DNA of 64,000 bases. It comes from Rahnella sikkimica (lineage in GTDB: Bacteria > Pseudomonadota > Gammaproteobacteria > Enterobacterales > Enterobacteriaceae). Location of the stretch: assembly GCF_002951615.1 (NCBI RefSeq), contig NZ_CP019062.1, positions 1,860,001 through 1,924,000 on the forward strand, read 5' to 3'. Below, one piece after another: positions 1-8,195 of this stretch. A program made the translations under genes and the position numbers. The notes below the pieces were generated by a model, which was given only the letters and a program-made list of their open reading frames with translations, made no database searches and was not told where the DNA came from. The stretch's first letter is position 1. The number at the start of each line of letters is the position of its first letter.

Positions 1-123
1 GCGCTTGAACGGCCTGAATTACCGTGGTTTTTACTGGGCATCGTCGGTTTCATCACTCTCACCGGTTTGTACTGGCAGTTCAATCTGCGCCGCATCGAAC
101 CGGCGATGCTAAGCGGAGGCTGA
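1..123 (+). CDS. mdtH: MdtH multidrug MFS transporter, C-terminal end only
   Basis: The window opens inside this gene; only the last 40 codons and the stop are present. The fragment reads [12 protein letters not shown] then a hydrophobic stretch ([13 protein letters not shown]) and a polar tail ending in MLSGG, which fits the last membrane helix and short cytoplasmic tail of a drug/H+ antiporter of the major facilitator superfamily. The name rests mainly on context: mdtH lies next to grxB and yceB in E. coli, and those two genes follow here. The fragment alone is too short for a firm assignment. Confidence 0.7.
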   Translation, partial: ALERPELPWFLLGIVGFITLTGLYWQFNLRRIEPAMLSGG

Positions 124-303
124 CATCGGCAAATACACAAAATGACTGGCGTTGTAACAAAGCGGCAAACATGACGTGTATGTTTGATCTCCCCTCCTCA
201 TTTACCCATACTGGTTTCAGCGTATCGATAAAATCAGAACCTATATCCGGCAGTTTTCACGCACCCTACAGGTCAACGCCGGCGACAACAGGAGCTATGA
301 ACC

Positions 304-951
304 ATGAGACTTTACGTTTACGAGCATTGCCCTTTTTGCGTCAAAGCACGCATGATTTTCGGTTTGAAAAACATTCCTGTAGAAATCAAAGTTCTGCTCA
401 ATGATGACGAGAAAACCCCGATTTCGATGGTAGGCAAAAAGATGGTGCCGATCCTGCAAAAACAGGATGGTGGCTTTATGCCCGAAAGCATGGACATCGT
501 GCATTACGTGGATAAAAGTGACGGAAAACCGCTGCTGACCGGCCCGCTGAATGCGTCCATTGCCACCTGGCTGCGCCATGTTTCTGAATATATGGGCCGT
601 CTGCTGCTGCCTCGTTTTGCAACCGCGCCGCTGGAAGAGTTCTCCACGCCGGAAGCGCGTAAATACTTCTCCGACAAAAAGCAGGCTGCCAGCGGCGATT
701 TTCAGGAGCATCTGAAACATTCAGAAGGTCTGGTGAAAAAAATCAGTCAGGATTTACGTGCTCTCGATAAACTGATCGTCGAACCGAACGCCGTCAACGG
801 CGAGCTTTCTGAAGATGACATCAATCTCTGGCCGGTTTTACGCTCGCTGACCATCGTTCAGGGGATTGAGTGGCCGTCCCGTGTTCAGGCTTATCGCGAC
901 AATATGGCAAAACAGACGCAGGTAAATCTGTTTACCCGCCTCGCCAGTTAA
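304..951 (+). CDS. grxB: Glutaredoxin 2
   Basis: A 215-residue GST-like glutaredoxin that reduces disulfides with glutathione in the cytoplasm. The N-terminal thioredoxin fold carries the redox motif C9-P-F-C12, where E. coli Grx2 has CPYC. The cis-proline region (KKMVPIL) and the glutathione-contact ESMDI are visible near residues 50-65. The rest is the all-helical C-terminal GST-type domain, and length equals the family norm. An AGGAG ribosome site lies nine bases before the ATG. It follows mdtH and precedes yceB as in E. coli, and a strong hairpin after the stop separates it from yceB. Confidence 0.96.
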   Translation: MRLYVYEHCPFCVKARMIFGLKNIPVEIKVLLNDDEKTPISMVGKKMVPILQKQDGGFMPESMDIVHYVDKSDGKPLLTGPLNASIATWLRHVSEYMGRLLLPRFATAPLEEFSTPEARKYFSDKKQAASGDFQEHLKHSEGLVKKISQDLRALDKLIVEPNAVNGELSEDDINLWPVLRSLTIVQGIEWPSRVQAYRDNMAKQTQVNLFTRLAS

Positions 952-957
952 ATCTTC

Positions 958-991
958 CGCCGGAAGTCGGCTTCCGGCGATTTTCCCTTTT
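958..991 (+). terminator. Terminator after grxB
   Basis: Nine-base-pair stem CGCCGGAAG / CTTCCGGCG with a TCGG loop (958-979), starting six bases after the grxB stop codon and followed by ATTTTCCCTTTT. This is a good rho-independent terminator on the plus strand. Confidence 0.8.
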
Positions 992-1092
992 CTTCCCCTT
1001 CCCCAACACTTAGGCTAATCAGCGTTGTCTGATTGGAGCGAAACCGTTTAGCGGTCATGCTGACAAAATAGTTTTTACGTAATGAGGGAAGA

Positions 1093-1656
1093 ATGACAAA
1101 GCGACTTTTAGGTGCAGCAGTTCTGATGTGCGCCAGCCTGCTGGCCGGGTGTAACCAGCTGACGCAGTACACCATCAGCGAGCAGCAGGTTAATGACTAT
1201 CTGAATAAGAACAATAATTTCGAGAAGCAGCTTGGCGTGCCGGGGCTGGTGGATGCGAAATTAGTGCTGACCAATCTCAGCAGCCAGATTGGCCGCGCCG
1301 AACCGGGCGTCGTGACGCTGACCGGCGACGCACATGTCGATATCTCGTCATTATTTGGCCCGCAGAAAGCCGATATGCACCTGACGCTGAAAGCCAATCC
1401 TTCCTACGACAAGGATAAAGGCGCGATTTTCCTGAAAGATATGCAGGTGGTGGATTACACCATTCAGCCGGAAAAAATGGACAGCGTGATGAAAGGCCTG
1501 ATGCCTTATCTGAACAATTCGCTGAAAACTTACTTTGATCAGCGTCCGGCTTATGTATTGAATGGCGATCACAGCAAAGGCGAAGCCATGGCGAAAAAAC
1601 TGGCGAAAGGTATTGAAGTGAAGCCGGGTGAACTGGTGATCCCATTTACTGATTAG
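1093..1656 (+). CDS. yceB: DUF1439 lipoprotein YceB
   Basis: A 187-residue predicted lipoprotein. The signal peptide (MTKRLLGAAVLMCASLLAGC) ends in the lipobox LAGC with the lipidated cysteine at residue 20. N21 follows, so an outer-membrane destination is expected because there is no Asp at +2. The mature part has the DUF1439 character: a soluble domain with the conserved opening YTISEQQVNDYL, thought to be a lipid-binding-like fold. Its function is unknown. It is close to the E. coli protein in length, and the neighbour grxB is conserved. The ATG is preceded by GAGGGAAGA. Confidence 0.93.
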   Translation: MTKRLLGAAVLMCASLLAGCNQLTQYTISEQQVNDYLNKNNNFEKQLGVPGLVDAKLVLTNLSSQIGRAEPGVVTLTGDAHVDISSLFGPQKADMHLTLKANPSYDKDKGAIFLKDMQVVDYTIQPEKMDSVMKGLMPYLNNSLKTYFDQRPAYVLNGDHSKGEAMAKKLAKGIEVKPGELVIPFTD

Positions 1657-1681
1657 CGGAATCTCGTAAACCGCCTGAAAA

Positions 1682-1716
1682 AAAGCCCGGCACATTTTCA
1701 TGACCGGGCTTTTTTA
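1682..1716. terminator. Bidirectional terminator between yceB and ycdY
   Basis: Stem AAAGCCCGG / CCGGGCTTT with a 13-base loop, flanked by an A-run on the left and a T-run on the right. It lies between two convergent genes and can serve both strands. Confidence 0.85.
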
Positions 1717-1735
1717 TTTCTGACGCATAACAGAG

Positions 1736-2320
1736 TTACTGATCGTCTTCTTCGTCGCCATCCAGATCGGGCGGCAGTTGCTCTTCCAGCTCATCACGCA
1801 TGACCTGCAACGCTTCGCGGCTGATTTCAGCCAGCGTGCGGTAGAAACCACTGGTGGCGTGCGCTTCAACTTTACCGAGGAATTTGCCGCACCACGGGAA
1901 CAGGTACTCATCAAACAATGTGATTTGCGCGCTCACTTCATCTTCCTGCGACTGATCTTCCAGCCATGATGTCGCAAGCAGCATCGCGCCGAAGTGATCG
2001 GCAGGCGCTTCGCCTAACGGCATTCCGCGCTGTTGCAGGAAAGCACGGATATCCATTTCATTTGCGCCATCAACGTAGGCACTGCGGAACGGAGACACCG
2101 CGCATTCTGAACCGACAAACAAACGGTTAAACTCTGCCGCCAGTGCCTGAGGATCGGCGCTTTCCTGCAAGCGGTTCAGCAACGCGTCCTGCTCCAGCGG
2201 CCAGTGTTCAGGCAATTTCCCGTCCTGAATCAGGCCAAAAAGCGGAACCAGCAACGGATCCTGCGGCTGACGGTAAAACAATGTGCCCAAAATGCGGCAG
2301 ACAATCGAAAATTCATTCAT
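1736..2320 (-). CDS. ycdY: TorD/DmsD-family chaperone YcdY
   Basis: A 194-residue all-alpha protein of the TorD/DmsD redox-enzyme maturation family. Family members bind twin-arginine leaders or partner enzymes in the cytoplasm; E. coli YcdY is reported to assist the zinc phosphatase YcdX. Typical features seen are the opening helix FSIVCRILGTLFY, the LAAEFNRLFVG region near residue 60 and the conserved E-Y-L-F-P-W-C patch near residues 137-143. The C-terminus is strongly acidic (LDGDEEDDQ). It is the last gene of a ghrA-ycdX-ycdY cluster in the same order as E. coli, 60 bases after ycdX. Confidence 0.94.
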   Translation of the reverse strand: MNEFSIVCRILGTLFYRQPQDPLLVPLFGLIQDGKLPEHWPLEQDALLNRLQESADPQALAAEFNRLFVGSECAVSPFRSAYVDGANEMDIRAFLQQRGMPLGEAPADHFGAMLLATSWLEDQSQEDEVSAQITLFDEYLFPWCGKFLGKVEAHATSGFYRTLAEISREALQVMRDELEEQLPPDLDGDEEDDQ

Positions 2321-2380
2321 AGCAATAACCTGATCAGTCGGTGAAAAGGGGCAATCCCCCGCAAATTGGCCGCGACAATG

Positions 2381-3121
2381 TCACAGTTCGCTTAATTCTG
2401 CAATTGGTGCACGCCCGCGTTTCTCCAGAAAATCCAGGAAACGGCGCGGACTGACGTTCAGAATACGGTCTTCCGGGAAATCAACTTCACGCAAAATACG
2501 TTCGCAATGCTCAAACCCGCCGAGTGAATACGCAATGTGCGAATCCGATCCCAGCGCCAGCCAGCCATCGGCTTCTTTCACAGCCAGCGCAACCGCCCGG
2601 CAATTGGGTTCGCTGCCTTTACGTGAATGGATGAAAGAGGAGTTATTCAGCTCCAGCGCCACGTTATATTTCGCCGCCGCCGCCGCAACAGCCGGAATAT
2701 CAATCGGGTATTTCGGGTTGCCCGGATGCGAAATAATATGCACATCGCCCCCCGCCATCGCGGCAATCATCGCGGCGGTGTGTGTTTCTTTGTCCACCGG
2801 TTGCATCACCGGCTCATGGAAACCGGCAATAATCACGTCGATTTCATCGAGCATCGGGCCGGTACAGTCAATGTCCCCCTTAATGTTTTTGATGTTCGAT
2901 TCGATACCGCGCAGGATGCCGATTCCGTTCACCAGACGCGGCCAGACGCGCATATTCATAAAGTGCCAGTAGTGCGGGGCATCGGCCATATCCGGGCCGT
3001 GATCGGTAATGGCAAACAACTTAATGCCCTTCTCTGCAGCCTCATCAATATAATCATGTAATGTGCTGTAGGCATGGGTGCTGGCAACAGTATGCATATG
3101 CAAATCAACGGGGTACGGCAT
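2381..3121 (-). CDS. ycdX: PHP-domain zinc phosphatase YcdX
   Basis: A 246-residue member of the polymerase-and-histidinol-phosphatase superfamily, a metal-dependent phosphoesterase with a trinuclear zinc site. Metal-ligand motifs are present in order: DLHMHTVAS at residues 6-14, the ITDHGPDM block near 38-45, the E of RGIESN near 73, H of AGFHEP near 101, the HIISHPGNP block near 128-136 and the final SDSHIA near 193. Length matches E. coli. It lies between ghrA and its chaperone-like partner ycdY. In E. coli the locus has been linked to swarming; that is not visible here. Confidence 0.95.
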   Translation of the reverse strand: MPYPVDLHMHTVASTHAYSTLHDYIDEAAEKGIKLFAITDHGPDMADAPHYWHFMNMRVWPRLVNGIGILRGIESNIKNIKGDIDCTGPMLDEIDVIIAGFHEPVMQPVDKETHTAAMIAAMAGGDVHIISHPGNPKYPIDIPAVAAAAAKYNVALELNNSSFIHSRKGSEPNCRAVALAVKEADGWLALGSDSHIAYSLGGFEHCERILREVDFPEDRILNVSPRRFLDFLEKRGRAPIAELSEL

Positions 3122-3188
3122 GTGATCTCCTTAAGTGATCCCGTGGCGACTGCATGGCCGCCACGTTAATAATTTTAGCAGATGAATG

Positions 3189-4130
3189 TTAATAACCCCG
3201 GCCGAGGCAGACACGTCCTGCCGGCTCCCGCCCTGCTTCGATAGCGAGAATATTCGCCGCAATACTGTCCATCGCTTCTTCCGGCAAGGTATCTGCCCCA
3301 ACGTGCGGCGTAATGCTGACGCGCGGATGCGGCCAGAACGGGTGCATGCCCGGCAACGGCTCTTCGGCAAAAACGTCGAGCGTGGCGGCGGCTATCTGTC
3401 CATTGTCCAGCGCGCGCAGCAAATCACCTTCCACCAGATGTCCGCCGCGTCCGAGGTTAATCAGATAAGCATTATGCTGCAGATTTGTGAACAGTTGATG
3501 ATTGAGAATACCGGCGGTGTGCGGCGTATTCGGCAGCAGGTTGATCAGCACCTTGCAGCCGGTCGCAAATGCCACCAGCTGATCGTCCCCGTAAAAGCTT
3601 TTCACGCCGTCCTGAGATTTCTCGCTGCGGCTCCAGGTGCGCACGGTAAATTGCAGATCCACCAGGGCTTTCGCCACGCTGCTGCCCAGCACACCGGCGC
3701 CAAGAACGCCGACAGTAAATTCACTGCGTGAATGCGGTGCCAGCGGCCGCCACTGTTTTTGTTGCTGGAACAGCTGATATTCATCCATACGGCGGAAATA
3801 CCGCAACACGCTGGCCAGCGCGTATTCCTGCATCTGCAACGACATTCCGGTATCTTCGAGACGAATGAGCGGCACACCGGCGGGCAATGTGCCGGGCTGA
3901 CGCTGTTCCTGCGTGAGAATGGCATCCACGCCTGCGCCGAGAGCAAAAATGCCTTTCAGCATCGTACGCGGGGCCAGCATGGCGTGCGGTGGTCGCCAGA
4001 CCAGCGCGTAGTCGGCGGGCTCATGGTCCGCCGCGTTCCACACGCGCATTCTGGCCTGCGGTATGCGTTTTGTAATTCCGTGAATCCAGGGCTTTGCATC
4101 AAATGTAGGGTGGTAAAAAATAATGTTCAT
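3189..4130 (-). CDS. ghrA: Glyoxylate/hydroxypyruvate reductase A
   Basis: A 313-residue NAD(P)H-dependent D-2-hydroxyacid dehydrogenase that reduces glyoxylate to glycolate and hydroxypyruvate to D-glycerate. The nucleotide-binding motif VGVLGAGVLGSSVA lies near residues 138-151. The catalytic set is visible: Arg in LGRGGHLVEGD, Glu in DVFAEEPLP, and His in ITPHVGA. Length equals the E. coli enzyme. It heads the ghrA-ycdX-ycdY cluster (68 bases to ycdX). The upstream peptide transporter gene ends in its own terminator, so ghrA probably has its own promoter. Confidence 0.96.
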   Translation of the reverse strand: MNIIFYHPTFDAKPWIHGITKRIPQARMRVWNAADHEPADYALVWRPPHAMLAPRTMLKGIFALGAGVDAILTQEQRQPGTLPAGVPLIRLEDTGMSLQMQEYALASVLRYFRRMDEYQLFQQQKQWRPLAPHSRSEFTVGVLGAGVLGSSVAKALVDLQFTVRTWSRSEKSQDGVKSFYGDDQLVAFATGCKVLINLLPNTPHTAGILNHQLFTNLQHNAYLINLGRGGHLVEGDLLRALDNGQIAAATLDVFAEEPLPGMHPFWPHPRVSITPHVGADTLPEEAMDSIAANILAIEAGREPAGRVCLGRGY

Positions 4131-4194
4131 CGGGGACGCCTCCTGTGAGCTGATAGATTTCCCTGAATATCATCAGGATGCAACCCTGAGGCCG

Positions 4195-4226
4195 AAAAAA
4201 GAACAAGCCCCGAAAATCGGGGCTTG
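4195..4226 (-). terminator. Terminator of the POT transporter gene
   Basis: On the minus strand, stem CAAGCCCCG / CGGGGCTTG with a five-base loop, followed by TTCTTTTTTT. It lies 30 bases after the stop of the transporter gene and upstream of ghrA. Confidence 0.88.
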
Positions 4227-4255
4227 AAGTTTCACTGATAGTGTTGTCTTTCAGC

Positions 4256-5737
4256 TCAGGCTGCGGCAGGCTCGCGGCGGATCATCCGGCGTAAAAGCGG
4301 GATCAGGACCAGCAAAACCACACCGGTGATAACGGAACCCCAGCCGAGCACGTTGAAGACTTCGCTGTAGCCCGGATTCGTCAGCACTGGCGTGCTACCT
4401 TCGTTTTGCGGCATCAGGCCGGAAATGTAACTGGCAAGCACCGAAGCTACGCCGGTCACCATCATCCAGCAGCCCATCATCACGCCCTGATAGCGCGCCG
4501 GAGCCAGTTTGCCAATCATCGCGTAGCCGATAGGGGAAATCAGCAACTCGCCGATGCTTTGCAGCAGATAGCTTATAGCAATCCATTTAAACGCCACCAG
4601 CCCGTCGCCGCCCGCCAGATGGATCCCCATCGGCAGAACCAGCATGCCCAGCCCCATACAGAATAAAGAGGCGGAAAACTGCGCCGGAACATCAATATTC
4701 CAGCCGCGCTGACGCAATTTATTGAACCACAGTGCCATCAGCGGCCCGCCGATAACAATCACAATGGTATTAATATTCTGGATCCACTGCGGTGCCACGC
4801 GGATACCGTAAACGTTCAGGTTGATGTTGTGTTCGGAGAAGAGCATCAGCCCCATCGGGGCCAGCTGATACAGCGTCCAGAACACCAGCGAACCCAGCGC
4901 CAGCAAGAGATACGCCTTCATGCGGCGGCGTTCATCGGCCTGCCGGTGGCGGTAAGTCACCAGCGTCATCAGCGCAAAAATGATGATACCCAGCGCGACC
5001 ACAAAGTAGCTGCTGAACTCCGCGTGGGTCAGCAACATTCGAATAACCGGCACGAGGACGATTAAAATCGCGATGCCGGCAGCCATACGGCGCAGCAACT
5101 GGCTGCGGCTGGCTTCTTTAAGCGGCGTACTGATATCGGCCAGAATCGACCAGCGAGACAGCGTCACCACCACCGCCGCCACGTTGCCCAGTGTGGCAAA
5201 CAGGAACAGCGCACGGTAGTTTTCGCTTAACTGGAAATAACCGGCCACAGCAAAACCAATGAAAAAGCCCAGATTCATCCCGGCATAGTTCCACAGGAAT
5301 GCTGATTCGCGGCGGTCATCATCCGGCGCAAAACGCTGCGTCAGCATCATATTCAGGCACGTCACGTTCAGCCCGCTGCCAGTCAGGAACATCGCCAGCC
5401 CCCAATACAGACCGGTCACGCCCTCCAGCGCAATCAGCGCACAGCCAAAGACCTGCAATACCATGCCCAGAACGAACAGGTTTCGGTTGCTCAGATAACG
5501 GCCGCCGAGATAGCCGCCAAACATGTGCAGGCCATAGTTGAACGCGCCAAACACGCCCATAATGGCGTTGGCGTTATCCTCGCTGAAACCCAGTTTTTTT
5601 GTGGCGTACAGCACCAGAGTGGAATACAGCACCGCGAAGCCGAGCGTCGCGAAAGTCTGAACGAAGAATAATGTGCCCGCACCGGCGGGGATCGCCGTGC
5701 GGTGCTGCGACGCTGTCGCGTTATTTGACTGACTCAA
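4256..5737 (-). CDS. POT/PTR2-family peptide transporter, atypical
   Basis: A 493-residue membrane protein with about 14 hydrophobic segments, resembling proton-dependent oligopeptide transporters in order and spacing of helices (GAFNYGLHMFGGYLGGRYL in the second and third helices, LLISPIGYAMIGKLAP in the C-half). The family's proton-coupling motif E-x-x-E-R in helix 1 is absent: Q27-T-F-A-T31 stands in its place. The start is a TTG with AGGGG eight bases upstream; no ATG occurs before MGVFGAFNY, deep in the second helix. It sits between ghrA and the serine tRNA, a position with no counterpart in E. coli. The substrate is unknown, and it differs clearly from the dtpA gene also in this window. 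Confidence 0.8.
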   Translation of the reverse strand: MSQSNNATASQHRTAIPAGAGTLFFVQTFATLGFAVLYSTLVLYATKKLGFSEDNANAIMGVFGAFNYGLHMFGGYLGGRYLSNRNLFVLGMVLQVFGCALIALEGVTGLYWGLAMFLTGSGLNVTCLNMMLTQRFAPDDDRRESAFLWNYAGMNLGFFIGFAVAGYFQLSENYRALFLFATLGNVAAVVVTLSRWSILADISTPLKEASRSQLLRRMAAGIAILIVLVPVIRMLLTHAEFSSYFVVALGIIIFALMTLVTYRHRQADERRRMKAYLLLALGSLVFWTLYQLAPMGLMLFSEHNINLNVYGIRVAPQWIQNINTIVIVIGGPLMALWFNKLRQRGWNIDVPAQFSASLFCMGLGMLVLPMGIHLAGGDGLVAFKWIAISYLLQSIGELLISPIGYAMIGKLAPARYQGVMMGCWMMVTGVASVLASYISGLMPQNEGSTPVLTNPGYSEVFNVLGWGSVITGVVLLVLIPLLRRMIRREPAAA

Positions 5738-6068
5738 GTAAGAACCCCTGTCCCGTAGTGTGGATTTATTCTGCTTCTGGTTTTAACTCGCCCAGTTTTT
5801 ATACGAAGCCTTTTTTTGGAATCCATTGTTATACCTTCGTGACTGGCGATTTTCACAACATATTTTGCTATTTGAACGTAACGGAAAGTGTTTGCTGCTT
5901 AATCGCACTTTTATGCAGTTATTCTAATTATCTATTCACAGGGATAAGCAGAATTAATGACGCTGCGTGACTTACGCCAAGCTGGTCATCCTTAATACAG
6001 TTTTTGGTCTGTAAATCAGCAAATTGCTCTAAGTTTGTCTAAACAGCACAGAACCTGCAAAAAGAAGG

Positions 6069-6097
6069 TTGACGCTGAACGCGGTTTTCCCTACATT
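6069..6097 (+). promoter_or_regulatory. Promoter of the serine tRNA
   Basis: TTGACG, 17 bases, TACATT, then a GC-rich stretch AGCGCCGG at the expected start of transcription. A GC-rich discriminator is typical of stable-RNA promoters under stringent control. It lies about 40 bases before the tRNA. The rest of 5738-6068 shows no gene; it must hold the promoter of the divergent transporter gene. Confidence 0.65.
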
Positions 6098-6134
6098 AGC
6101 GCCGGTCAGCAGCACTGCGGTGCAGCCGACGACT

Positions 6135-6224
6135 GGAGAGGTGTCTGAGTGGCTGAAGGAGCACGCCTGGAAAGTGTGTATATGAGAAATCGTATCGAGG
6201 GTTCGAACCCCTCTCTCTCCACCA
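6135..6224 (+). tRNA. serX: tRNA-Ser, anticodon GGA
   Basis: A 90-base class II tRNA. Acceptor stem GGAGAGG pairs with TCTCTCC (last pair G-U); the anticodon stem-loop CACGC-CTGGAAA-GTGTG puts GGA at 6169-6171; a long variable arm with a five-pair stem follows; T-arm GAGGG-TTCGAAC-CCCTC; CCA is encoded at 6222-6224. It reads UCC/UCU codons. The position upstream of ghrA matches serX of E. coli. The discriminator base (6221) is A, whereas serine tRNAs of E. coli have G as far as I recall. The D-stem and variable arm also carry wobble pairs. Confidence 0.93.
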
Positions 6225-6236
6225 CACAATACGAGA

Positions 6237-6270
6237 AGGCCCGAATGAAAATTCGGGCCTTTTTGTTTTT
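6237..6270 (+). terminator. Terminator of the serine tRNA
   Basis: Stem AGGCCCGAAT / ATTCGGGCCT closed by a GAAA tetraloop, followed by TTTTGTTTTT, 13 bases after the encoded CCA. Confidence 0.92.
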
Positions 6271-6321
6271 GCGTTTTCTGCAAATGGGTGCCTGAGGGCC
6301 AACTTGCTTTGACAACATCCG

Positions 6322-6345
6322 AAAAGGTGGGGCGAACCCCACCTC
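6322..6345 (-). terminator. 3' hairpin of the hok-like transcript
   Basis: On the minus strand, GAGGTGGGG-TTCG-CCCCACCTTTT, placed just after the hok-like stop codon. Hok mRNAs end in a similar stable GC hairpin, which fits the reading of this locus as hok/sok. Confidence 0.7.
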
Positions 6346-6349
6346 ACGG

Positions 6350-6502
6350 TTAGCCGTTAATTTCGTCGCTTAAGACTGCCGCAATTTCCGTATTTCCCTG
6401 CTTAATGTGCAACTCGCACAGCGAATCACGCACCATCCAGGTCCAGGCCAATAATGTGAAACAAATCACCATGAGCCCGTACAAAATCAGCTTTCGCGCT
6501 AT
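6350..6502 (-). pseudogene. Hok/Gef-family toxin frame without a normal start codon
   Basis: The frame encodes about 50 residues with the hallmarks of Hok toxins: a short basic N-terminus (ARK), one membrane helix (LILYGLMVICFTLLAWTWMV), then the conserved RDSLCEL and a C-terminal part ending in VLSDEING. Hok proteins damage the inner membrane when translated. The codon at the expected start is ATA, five bases after GGAGG. No ATG, GTG or TTG lies in frame between it and the upstream TAG; the first in-frame candidates (TTG 6484, ATG 6472) fall inside the membrane helix. Either AUA is used weakly or the toxin is dead. Its leader keeps the hok-type sequence CAGGATAGCCTC. Confidence 0.7.
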
Positions 6503-6544
6503 CTTAACCTCCGTTGCATTTCTGCATCTATGAGGCTATCCTGA

Positions 6545-6606
6545 CATTGCTTAGGTGTCGTTGGTAGCCTCGGGTTGATTGAATAATTAACTCGGGGCTT
6601 TCTTCT
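6545..6606 (+). ncRNA. Sok-type antisense RNA
   Basis: Encoded opposite the leader of the hok-like frame. The 3' part (6566-6599) forms AGCCTCGGGTT / AACTCGGGGCT followed by TTCTTCTT. This closely resembles the Sok terminator hairpin of plasmid R1 and E. coli hok/sok loci as I remember them. The 5' end is an estimate from the usual Sok length of about 60 bases. In intact loci Sok blocks translation of the overlapping mok frame and so of hok. I see no ATG for a mok frame here. Confidence 0.65.
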
Positions 6607-6826
6607 TATTACGCCTTGAACAACACTGCTCAAGACCCATAAGCCTCAAGCACCCGCGCGCATTCTTGCAAGTAAACCTCCCCGGCATCTGCTTACTTAA
6701 TATTCACTTTGTCCTAATTTTCACCAGACGGCCCTCTTCGCCGGAACCTATAACTATGTTTATCACCATTGTGCATTAGACATCCAAACGTCCATAACTT
6801 AGGATCGAACCACCTGGGATAACGAT

Positions 6827-8152
6827 TTGATGCCACATATGAAAATTAAAAACTTACCACTTGATCAGAATATCAACGGCTGGGCGGCGTTGCGTGGCGA
6901 CAGGCCGCATCACCCTGCATTGCATGGCAAAGTCACTGCCGACTGGCTGGTGATCGGCGCAGGATTTGCCGGGCTGGCTTTTGCCCGCAGAATTGCAGAA
7001 CTTCGCCCGCATGAGCACGTCGTGGTGCTTGAAGCGCTCGACATTGCCGATAACGCTTCGGGGCGTAACTCCGGTTTTGTCATCGATTTACCCCACACCG
7101 TCGGCAGTACATCGGCTGAACTGGAACATGCTAATACTTACCGCCGACTTTTGCAGTACGGGCTTCATCATCTGAAAGATACCGTCGACCAGCATGGTAT
7201 TGAGTGCGACTGGCTGAATTCGGGGAAATATCACTGCGCCGTAAGCGAGCAGTTTGACGGCGAGATTGCGCATTATCAGAAAGAGCTGACCACACTCGGC
7301 GAAAGCTTTGAATATCTGGATAACGCCGCCCTGAAACAGCGGCTGGGCACAAGTTTCTACCGCAGCGCGGTGTATACACCGAACTGTATTCTGGTCAATC
7401 CGGCGGCGCTGATCAGCGGTTTAGTGGCAACGTTGCCTGAAAACGTCACGGTTTATGCCAATTCCCCTGCTTTGCAAATCGATACACAAGGTACGATCCG
7501 CGCCGAAACGCCGCACGGCGAAGTCAGCGCACGTAAGCTGATGCTGGCGATTAACGGTGCCGCACGCGGGTTGCCGCTGTTCAAGGGTAACGTATTCGCG
7601 ATGTCGACGTTTGCCACGCTCACAGAGCCGCTGACGCCGGAACAGCGCCGTCTTATTGGTGATATCTCGCCGTGGGGTTCGACGCCGGTGAATGCACTGG
7701 CAGGCGCAACGTTGCGTTATACCTCAGACCACCGTTTCCTGATCCGCGAGCACGTGAATTTTGCGCCAGGTCTGGTGACCAGTGCAGTGGAAACAGGCCG
7801 CCACGCGCGCCGCCATCAGCAACTTTTTGCACGCATTTACCCGCAGTTGCAGAATGTGAATATGGCGTATACCTGGTCGGGACTGATCAGCATTACGCGT
7901 AACGGCGCACCGGTGTGGGGAAATTTGTCGGAGAACGTGTATTCATCGGCAGGCTGTAACGGCTCAGGCAGCTCGAAGCAGAGCGCGTTTGGCCGGTTAC
8001 TGGCAGAACATGCGTTGGGCGAAGACAATCCGCTGCTGGCGGATATGGAATCGGTCGGGCGCGCCAATTATCTGCCGCCGCGCCCGTTCCTTGATGTTGG
8101 GGTAAAAAGCTTTATGGCACGGGAACGCTGGCGTTCACGCAGCGAGATGTAG
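6827..8152 (+). CDS. FAD-dependent amino-acid oxidase-like oxidoreductase (DAO family)
   Basis: A 441-residue flavoenzyme of the D-amino-acid oxidase / glycine oxidase type. The dinucleotide-binding motif VIGAGFAGLAFARR lies near residues 43-56 and is followed by an acidic strand end (VVLEALDIA) and the family's ASGRNSGF loop. The C-terminal half ends with SAGCNGSGSSKQSAFGRLLAEH, where such enzymes close the FAD site. The substrate cannot be told. It converges on a MetQNI-type importer, which may supply the substrate; that is inference. Two further in-frame ATGs (6830 and 6839) could serve as the start. Confidence 0.85.
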   Translation: MMPHMKIKNLPLDQNINGWAALRGDRPHHPALHGKVTADWLVIGAGFAGLAFARRIAELRPHEHVVVLEALDIADNASGRNSGFVIDLPHTVGSTSAELEHANTYRRLLQYGLHHLKDTVDQHGIECDWLNSGKYHCAVSEQFDGEIAHYQKELTTLGESFEYLDNAALKQRLGTSFYRSAVYTPNCILVNPAALISGLVATLPENVTVYANSPALQIDTQGTIRAETPHGEVSARKLMLAINGAARGLPLFKGNVFAMSTFATLTEPLTPEQRRLIGDISPWGSTPVNALAGATLRYTSDHRFLIREHVNFAPGLVTSAVETGRHARRHQQLFARIYPQLQNVNMAYTWSGLISITRNGAPVWGNLSENVYSSAGCNGSGSSKQSAFGRLLAEHALGEDNPLLADMESVGRANYLPPRPFLDVGVKSFMARERWRSRSEM

Positions 8153-8161
8153 AATCAGACT

Positions 8162-8195
8162 AAAGCCGGTCGCCCGAGGACGACCGGCTTTTTTT
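8162..8195. terminator. Bidirectional terminator
   Basis: Ten-pair stem AAGCCGGTCG / CGACCGGCTT with an eight-base loop and T-run, between the convergent oxidoreductase and ABC permease genes. It overlaps the last two bases of the permease gene. Confidence 0.88.

Noticed and set aside
5599..5970. A 123-residue frame opposite the start of the POT transporter
   Set aside because: Overlaps the transporter coding region and its leader; no domain.
6225..6826. Integrated element at the serine tRNA 3' end
   Set aside because: No integrase gene and no repeat of the tRNA 3' end downstream were seen; the region is explained by the terminator and the hok/sok relic.
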